Of a stretch of 64,000 nt of DNA, positions 57,660-64,000 are shown piece after piece. The notes under the pieces were generated by a model. The model had not been told where the DNA came from and did not search any database. It saw nothing but the letters and a program-made list of their open reading frames with translations. Each line of letters begins with the position of its first letter. The first letter of the stretch is position 1. The stretch covers positions 124,001-188,000 of the forward strand of contig NW_026516699.1 of NCBI RefSeq assembly GCF_025766255.1, in the 5' to 3' direction. Source of the DNA: Zychaea mexicana. Its lineage: Eukaryota; Mucoromycota; Mucoromycetes; Mucorales; Lichtheimiaceae. A program made the position numbers and the translations under genes.

Positions 57660-60443
57660 ATGACATCGACAGCCTTTGATACCACAGCATTCGCCGATCC
57701 CGATTTTAATGTAAAAAGCTGGATCAATAGTTCGCTGAAACCACGCAATCGACATATCGATGACGCTTCACCGAATGACAAAGATAGCCACAAACACCAA
57801 CGACCATCTGAACAAGAAGTTACTGTTCTCGTCACTCGACTCCAAATCTCGAGCGAACAAGTCTCACGCAAAGTGGGACAAGTTACGGATGGCGTCATCA
57901 AGTCTCTACCACGGATGCTTTACGACCTTAAACTCATTACCGACGATGCCCAGTCAGCCAAACGTGGTATCGACCAAGTACGCAATCACTTATCTTCAGC
58001 ACAACAGGACAATGACGACACCAATGACAATAAAAGCAACACGGTAGAAACTGCCTTGAAAAAGCTACAACAGCTACACATTGTCAAAACGCACATGGAA
58101 AAATGCAGCGCGGCACTGAGAGAGGCAGAGAACTGGAGCAATTTAGAAGCAGAAGCAACACGCGTATTGGAAAGCCAAGACTATGAAGGTGCAGCAAGTC
58201 GATTACAAAATGCACAGCACAGTTTGGACGTGTTTCAGCATACACCTGAGTTTGCGCAACGGCAAGAATTGTTGCGTAAATTACAAACACAGCTGGAAAC
58301 TGCAGTCAGGCCCAAAATCATAGATGCACTTGAACAGCACGACGCAGTCGAGTGTTACAAATATTTCAAGACTTATGGCAAGATTGGCAAGGCAGAGGAC
58401 TTTGTCGATCTTTATTTCGAAGCACGCAACCCAAAGATTGTCGAGTCGTGGCAGCAACAGCAGCAGCAACAGCAGCAGCAGTACCAGGTGGATGCACAGT
58501 GGGTCGAGTCGCTCGACACGTTCTACAAGGGCGTGTTTGAATCTTTGTCTGAAGAATATGTTTGGTGTGCCTCCATTTTCCCTGATCCAAAGCCTGTGGT
58601 TCAAGCCCAAATACAGCATATTTTTCAATCCCTTGATCCGTCACTAGCAGATCGACTTGCTTCCATAGCCACGCACCAGGGCGCCGATGCACTGCCTATC
58701 TTGGTGTCGACCTTTGCAGTCACGGAATCGTTTGGGCTGTCATTGGAACGTCTGTTCACAAAGCCCCCCGTCAATACAGCATCTGCCGACAACACTACTT
58801 CACTAGAATCACTCAAGTCACGTGCGCGTCGACGATCCAACTCGAGCCAACTCACATTGATCCCGCTCACTCTTCGTCATGCAGACGCGAATACATGGTC
58901 TTACGTTCTCTACGTTCCCTTTTTACCATTCCAATCCCAATACGCACAACTCGAAAGCCGCTACCTCACCGAACAGCTAGTGTCGCTATTCAAACGCACC
59001 CATCAAAAGAACGCCCTTGATCTTGTACAATATATATTAACGAATACCATTGACAGTATATTCAGCCTGGCCATGGATTCTTTGACACGTTGTTTGAAAA
59101 TGACACACGGATTTGGCGCAGTGGAATGGCTCCGAACAATCAATACATATATTAGTCAAGTCAAGTCGCAGCTTCAAAAAGTTATTCAAACAGTCAAGAA
59201 CAATGGATCGACCACGGCACCCACAACAACTAAGAAAAGCATGTCTGGGGGGAGGGAAATAGGAGGAGAGCCGCGCACATCTTCGGACCTGGATGATGCA
59301 GATATCGATAATGACATCGATGAAGATAATGAGCAGTCCGGCGATTGGCGAGCCTTCCAGCTTGAACTACAGTTGCTGCGCATATGTCAAAGCTTGGATA
59401 CGCATTTTACAACGTTCAAGGATACCATCACACGAGAACTGGAAGCTGTACGCTATGTCATTCAGGAAAGGGATCAGGACGATAATGCTTTGCTGAGTCC
59501 AGTTACACCGAGTGTGCTGACGTTTACAGAAAAGTCATCTGAAGCACGCGGGCACAGACGACGATCCAGTTTGGTGGGTGGTGGTGGTGTAGAAGTGGGC
59601 TCAAGACACGAGCGAAAACGAAGCATGGGCAACAATGCATTGCTTGATACTCAGCATCAACAACTGCAACAACAACAGCAGCAGCAACAGCAACAGCAAC
59701 AGTCCAGCTATCCACGGTCTTCCATGGCACTATTACGAACATCGCGCTTGAATAGCCACGAATTGCAACGAGTGGTGTCAGAGATATCAACCATTAGCGA
59801 AGATTCTCAAGATAGTGTGATCAATGTCATGCTTAAAGAATCTAATCGCCATATTGACGAACTGACGACGGAGTGTCAAGCACTGGTTCATCAAGCTGCT
59901 TTGCAACCAATTGTACGGAACTTGCAGGATATCGCACCCATGAAGTCTGTATGGCAAGCACCAGATCCACAACCACGCAAGACAACGATCGAGGATGCTA
60001 CGATTGACGTTGACATGCCGCAATTCAGTTTATCTCCGAGCGAGTACATTACGCGTGTTGGAGAGCAACTGTTGATGTTGCCACAAGAGTTTGAGGTGTA
60101 TACCGACGACGCAGCGCTCGCATACCACGTTGAAACTATTCCATTTATCCAGCAAGGCGATATTCAGACACAACCCTCTATTGAGCATGATGAAGAAGAA
60201 GAAGAAGAAGAAGCAGAAGAAGGGGAGGAACAAGAAGAAACGGATGTGATTGAACTGTGGTCGACATGCGTCGCTCGAGGAGCCATGAAGCACTTTTTGG
60301 ATGAAATTGTCAAGATACGGAACTTGACATCCCAGGGTCGACGGCAACTCCGTACAGACATTGAGTACTTGATCAATGTCTTGTCAGCATTAGATGTGCA
60401 GCCTTTACCAGAACTGCAAGAGTTCTACGATGGTCTTGTCTAA
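57660..60443 (+). CDS. COG7: Conserved oligomeric Golgi complex subunit 7
   Basis: A single 927-codon exon. The N-terminus FADPDFNVKSWINSSLK matches the opening motif of Cog7 proteins. Extended helical and coiled-coil sequence (residues about 45-200) follows, for example QVSRKVGQVTDGVIKSLPRML and AEDFVDLYFEARNPKI. Poly-Gln runs lie near residues 262-272 and 670-685, and an acidic Glu-rich stretch near 870-890. The end WSTCVARGAMKHFLDEI and YLINVLSALDVQPLPEL match the conserved Cog7 C-terminus. It belongs to lobe B of the COG tether for retrograde Golgi traffic. The lack of introns is unusual next to intron-rich neighbours. Fungal Cog7 tends to be divergent, so the name rests on layout and the ends. 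Confidence 0.85.
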   Translation: MTSTAFDTTAFADPDFNVKSWINSSLKPRNRHIDDASPNDKDSHKHQRPSEQEVTVLVTRLQISSEQVSRKVGQVTDGVIKSLPRMLYDLKLITDDAQSAKRGIDQVRNHLSSAQQDNDDTNDNKSNTVETALKKLQQLHIVKTHMEKCSAALREAENWSNLEAEATRVLESQDYEGAASRLQNAQHSLDVFQHTPEFAQRQELLRKLQTQLETAVRPKIIDALEQHDAVECYKYFKTYGKIGKAEDFVDLYFEARNPKIVESWQQQQQQQQQQYQVDAQWVESLDTFYKGVFESLSEEYVWCASIFPDPKPVVQAQIQHIFQSLDPSLADRLASIATHQGADALPILVSTFAVTESFGLSLERLFTKPPVNTASADNTTSLESLKSRARRRSNSSQLTLIPLTLRHADANTWSYVLYVPFLPFQSQYAQLESRYLTEQLVSLFKRTHQKNALDLVQYILTNTIDSIFSLAMDSLTRCLKMTHGFGAVEWLRTINTYISQVKSQLQKVIQTVKNNGSTTAPTTTKKSMSGGREIGGEPRTSSDLDDADIDNDIDEDNEQSGDWRAFQLELQLLRICQSLDTHFTTFKDTITRELEAVRYVIQERDQDDNALLSPVTPSVLTFTEKSSEARGHRRRSSLVGGGGVEVGSRHERKRSMGNNALLDTQHQQLQQQQQQQQQQQQSSYPRSSMALLRTSRLNSHELQRVVSEISTISEDSQDSVINVMLKESNRHIDELTTECQALVHQAALQPIVRNLQDIAPMKSVWQAPDPQPRKTTIEDATIDVDMPQFSLSPSEYITRVGEQLLMLPQEFEVYTDDAALAYHVETIPFIQQGDIQTQPSIEHDEEEEEEEAEEGEEQEETDVIELWSTCVARGAMKHFLDEIVKIRNLTSQGRRQLRTDIEYLINVLSALDVQPLPELQEFYDGLV

Positions 60444-60899
60444 TACGCACAATATTACTGTAATAAATACATCGTATACCACTTTCTTATCAACATCATC
60501 ATCTTATGAAAAGCTGTAATTCATCCCTGTTCACCGTAAGATTAAACATGCATGTACGCACAGTACATATGCATGATGATTGCTATGGATCCAAAACGGG
60601 AGGACATAGGGGATGATGATATATAATTAGCGACTTTGGTGGGGCTGGGAAGGTACGGATATGGGAGGTTCCACTGGAACTCAAAATACCGGCGAGATGG
60701 ATCGCACAAACACGGAGGCCTAACTTAACATTTGCAAAGCACCAATTATGGTATGCATCCACACTCCAACCGGCCTTTGAATTAAAAAATTGTCATACAT
60801 GTATTGCTTTGCAGAAGCACAGCTTATTATAGTACTTCTTTTCTCTGATAAAAAAAAATCCCTTTTTTTTCTTGTTAGTTTTTGGATGATCATTTCAAC
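60444..60899. other. Intergenic region
   Basis: No gene is recognised. It has a T-rich tract near 60,860-60,875 upstream of the next start. Confidence 0.4.
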
Positions 60900-63811
60900 A
60901 TGGATATAAAAATGACACGGCACACTTCGACTAATCTCGAAGACATTGGCAAGAAAATAGCCCAGATTCTACGAGACCCTGGCGATGCATTTGATCAGGC
61001 GTCGGTTGACATTGATGCAATGACATTGTCGGAGCTCAAGGCGTTTGCAGAACAAGGCAAGTTATCTTTACGCTAGTAGAAACGCTGTAACCTTGCAACA
61101 TACTTGTGTATCATTATTACAAAAGAAAAGAGACAGACAGAATAACAGTATATGTTGCTTGTAATGCGATTGAAATAGGTGGTTTGGGTGCATGCGTATC
61201 CAAAGCGGATGTACTTGCGGATACGCCAGATGATCTCATGTACCTGTCTGGTAAAAAATATCATTATTAGTTCTTCCCGTCCCCCCTTTCCTATCTTTAA
61301 CCTTCCACTTATGTTAAAGTTGCTTCATCTTTTTGATAGGGGAACGAATCGTGGTGCTCAAACATATAAAGAATGACCTTTATCTAGTAATTATACTTTT
61401 AAACATATCCTCCTCCTCCTCCTCCTCCTCCTACTACTCCTTCACCTTAATTAATACAAAGAAAAGAGAGATTCTTTCTTCTAACCCAATTTTTTTTGTT
61501 TATATTGACGTAGGGCTACTGCGAAGGTGTCGTTGGACAATTTAATGCAGAGAGCGTGCACTTTGTGGAACTCGATCCGCGTGTATTAGAATCTCTCGAC
61601 GCCGAACTCGATTTCGCTACTGATGGCGAAGGAGGAGGTCCACATCCAGACTTCCATCGATATTCGAATAGCAGCAGTAACGAATCACCTAATCGCCATT
61701 ATTCGTACTCATCGACTTCGGAACAGCTCTCTATACACGATCCTTCACACAAATGGCCTGGTCGATCTAGTCTCGAAAGTCTGGTGACAAACTCGTCAAC
61801 ACCATCCATGCCCAATATGCGACAAAATAGAGTAGTAGAAGGCAAGTTTTCCTTATGCTCTGTTTTTTCTCAATATGTAATCGAGGAAACTTACCCTCGA
61901 TAATTAAACCATGGGCGCGCACAGACCCATACTATGGAGGTAGCAGCAAAAAGGGGCTGCTTGTTAGTCCAACACCTCCTCCACCACCACCATTGTTAAA
62001 CAGCGAAGAAGGAACAGAAAACTTTGATACCTCTGCATTTAACGACGATTATTCGGATGATTCGGATATCGAGGCCTCTATACCACAAATGCAATTCACA
62101 ACTCAACAAACCGTATCGCCCACAGGAATGGAGCCAGGAACAACCTTGTTTAAATCCACAACAATCAGAGCAGTACGACCCGCTGGCCGGAGACCGGTTC
62201 CTGACAAAGACCATAGTATATCTGCAGATGATGAGGAACAGCATGATGGTGACGATGAAGGAGATAAACCAATGCCACCACCGAAAGATTTATCAATATC
62301 GAGAGAGAATGACAGCATGCCTGTCGATGAATATGGCTTTTTGATCCAACCAGAGCATGCAAGACTGAACGGCAAGACATCGCTACAAAGGTATAGATCT
62401 ATTAGGAATGAGTATTACATAATCTATGGATAGAACAAGAAAATCATGTTGCTGAAAATTAGCGGGATTTATTTTCGTCTTTTAGAACGGATTCGTCCAC
62501 GAAATCCATCAAGGCGTATAGAGAGCAGGAAAACAAATGGATTCATACTCTCGGGAAAATGGATCCTGCTACTGTAAAGAAGGATGCCAAGTTCAAAAAG
62601 ATGGCTCGTTCTGGAATGCCAGCATCGGTCCGTGCACGCGTCTGGCAGTTTTTGGCTGGTGGTGATTCGTACAAAAAGAGCGGAATGTATCAGGTAAAGA
62701 AAGACGGCAAAAAGACGAAATGGAAGAGACAACTCTTTAAAATCACGTATAAGAATATTCGCAGTTAATAACCCTTCTTCAATTCGACAGAACCTTTGTA
62801 ATAAGCCACGAATTAAGATCTTTGATGTCATTGAACGTGATATTCCACGATGTTATCCAGATCATAGTCAATTTAGTGATGAGACAGGACAGGGACAGCG
62901 CGATTTAGGTGATATTTTGAAAGCATATTCTCACTATAACACACAACTGGAGTATTGCCAAGGCATGGGCCGACTTGCAGGATGTATGTTGATGCATATG
63001 CCTGCTGAGGTAAAAGACGTGAAACTTGTAACTTTTGAAATATATTGTTGTTGTTGCTGCTAGAGATTAACATTTTCATTCATGTTTTTCAGGATGCGTT
63101 TTGGCTACTGGTCGCTACTATTGATCGCTACATGAACGGATATTTTACACCTTCATTATCGCAAATTCGCATTGATGCTTATATTATCGGTGAATTACTC
63201 AAAGATCATCAGCCAAAGTTGGCACAGCATCTAGTAAGTCCCTAATGTTTTCACTTTGAGAGGAAAAACGAAATAGTTCTCATTGCAAATCATTCGTACC
63301 ATTATAGGAAAACAATGATATACAGCCCATCATGTATATAGCACAATGGTTCATGACGGCATTCACATTAACATTACCATGGAGCTCCGTATTACGTGTA
63401 TGGGATGTATTCTATTTTGAAGGCGTCAAAGTATTTTACCGGATAAGTCTTGCTATACTAGAACTCGTAAAAGGTATTAACCAGGAATGTTTACAAATTT
63501 ACTTGAGGAAAGGATTACTCAACTCACCGTAACGTATGATAGATCATCTCTTGACGGCATGTCCCACAAATTCTGAAATTTTGACATTCTTGTTACACAT
63601 TCCACACGAGTATCTTGCACCTGATCAGCTTTTGGAAGTCGCCTTCCGCATCAAACTGTCAAAAACCGATATTCGGCGGTATGCGAAAAAGGCCAGTAGC
63701 AGTACGACAGATGCCATGGGACTACCTCTTGAGCACGGACTCAAGAACTTGATGGCTGGAAACCCTACGTCGACGTCGTTTAAAGGTCTTGGAGGCAAAA
63801 TAATCAAGTAG
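60900..63811 (+). CDS. TBC-domain RabGAP with N-terminal SH3 domain
   Basis: Ten exons: 60,900-61,056, 61,179-61,250, 61,340-61,386, 61,514-61,841, 61,925-62,390, 62,486-62,693, 62,791-63,009, 63,093-63,233, 63,308-63,473 and 63,543-63,811; phases join to 690 residues. The N-terminal SH3-like domain includes LMYLSGERIVVLKHI, NDLYLGYCEGVVGQFNAESV. A disordered Ser/Pro/Asp linker (about residues 115-345) follows. The TBC domain shows SGMPASVRARVWQFLAG, IFDVIERDIPRCYPD (arginine finger) and LEYCQGMGRL (glutamine finger). It should accelerate GTP hydrolysis by a Rab GTPase. The first and fourth introns seem to use GC donors (GCAAG at 61,057 and 61,842); GT alternatives fail by phase or stop. The upstream start could extend further. 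Confidence 0.88.
61408..61432 (+). repeat. (TCC)n microsatellite in TBC gene intron 3
   Basis: A run of TCC triplets inside the intron between 61,386 and 61,514. Confidence 0.85.
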
Positions 63812-64000
63812 ATTCATTAGTATTCTTCTAGCACCGTGTGTTATTTTCAAAGCATTTCTCCATAATATTCATTAATTCTTCCACCATAATACCTTAAATC
63901 ATCATATCATCATCACAACCTTTCTAATTTTAATTTCTCATTCTTTTCCTTTTTTTCACACATACTTAATCAACATTATTCTTTACATGCTGCGATATTC
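63812..64000. other. 3' flank of the TBC gene to the window end
   Basis: AT- and T-rich sequence after the TBC stop. No gene start is visible before the window ends. Confidence 0.4.

Noticed and set aside
1..64000. CRISPR arrays, operons or ribosome binding sites
   Set aside because: The window is eukaryotic with spliced genes; no regularly spaced repeat arrays were seen.

Overview
This 64 kb window looks like nuclear DNA of a filamentous fungus, most likely an early-diverging one of the Mucoromycota type. The evidence is many short (50-150 bp) GT-AG introns, glutamine/asparagine-rich linkers, and fungal-type orthologues (Ecm33, Gtr2, Mkk, UapA-like permease, Rib2-type deaminase). The genus is my inference and is not proven by the sequence. 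Exon coordinates were placed by hand so that phases join and reading frames stay open.

Region 1 (1-12,100) is a retroelement pile-up. A broken Ty3/gypsy integrase (about 300-1406) is followed by two abutting LTR-like units (1407-1664 and 1665-1950), and a related unit fills positions 1-250. A tRNA-Glu(UUC) gene lies on the minus strand (2015-2086). Two head-to-tail copies of a two-ORF LINE follow: copy 1 about 2087-7700, copy 2 about 7724-11,425. ORF1 and ORF2 overlap as TAATG in both copies. Both copies carry private frameshifts or stops, and copy 2 breaks into an antisense gypsy integrase relic.

Region 2 (12,100-17,850) is gene-poor. It holds a 200 bp element with 42 bp inverted repeats, a short ORF with an endonuclease-like GDFN motif, and one clear gene, a stand-alone Rib2-type deaminase.

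Region 3 (17,860-64,000) is dense, ordinary chromosome. In order: a Sel1-repeat protein (Nif1/Dsf2-like, +), an Ecm33-like GPI protein (-), AP-3 beta adaptin (+), cytosolic leucyl-tRNA synthetase (+), a 2-oxoglutarate/Fe(II) oxygenase (-), a secreted zinc deaminase (-), an NCS2 nucleobase permease (+), a C1-RhoGAP (-), a four-TM orphan (+), adenine phosphoribosyltransferase (+), Tim8 (+), a CH-like domain protein (+), Gtr2/RagC (+), MDP-1 phosphatase (+), eIF2-alpha (+), a Mkk-type MAP kinase kinase (+), Cog7 (+) and an SH3-TBC RabGAP (+).

The oxygenase, secreted deaminase and nucleobase permease sit next to each other and could form a nucleobase scavenging group. Most other genes are housekeeping (translation, vesicle traffic, mitochondrial import, TORC1 and cell-wall signalling) with no obvious shared pathway. 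The most unusual items are the tRNA-adjacent tandem LINE with mosaic divergence, the inverted-repeat element, the nucleobase gene trio, and three introns that appear to use GC-AG splice sites with the same donor.
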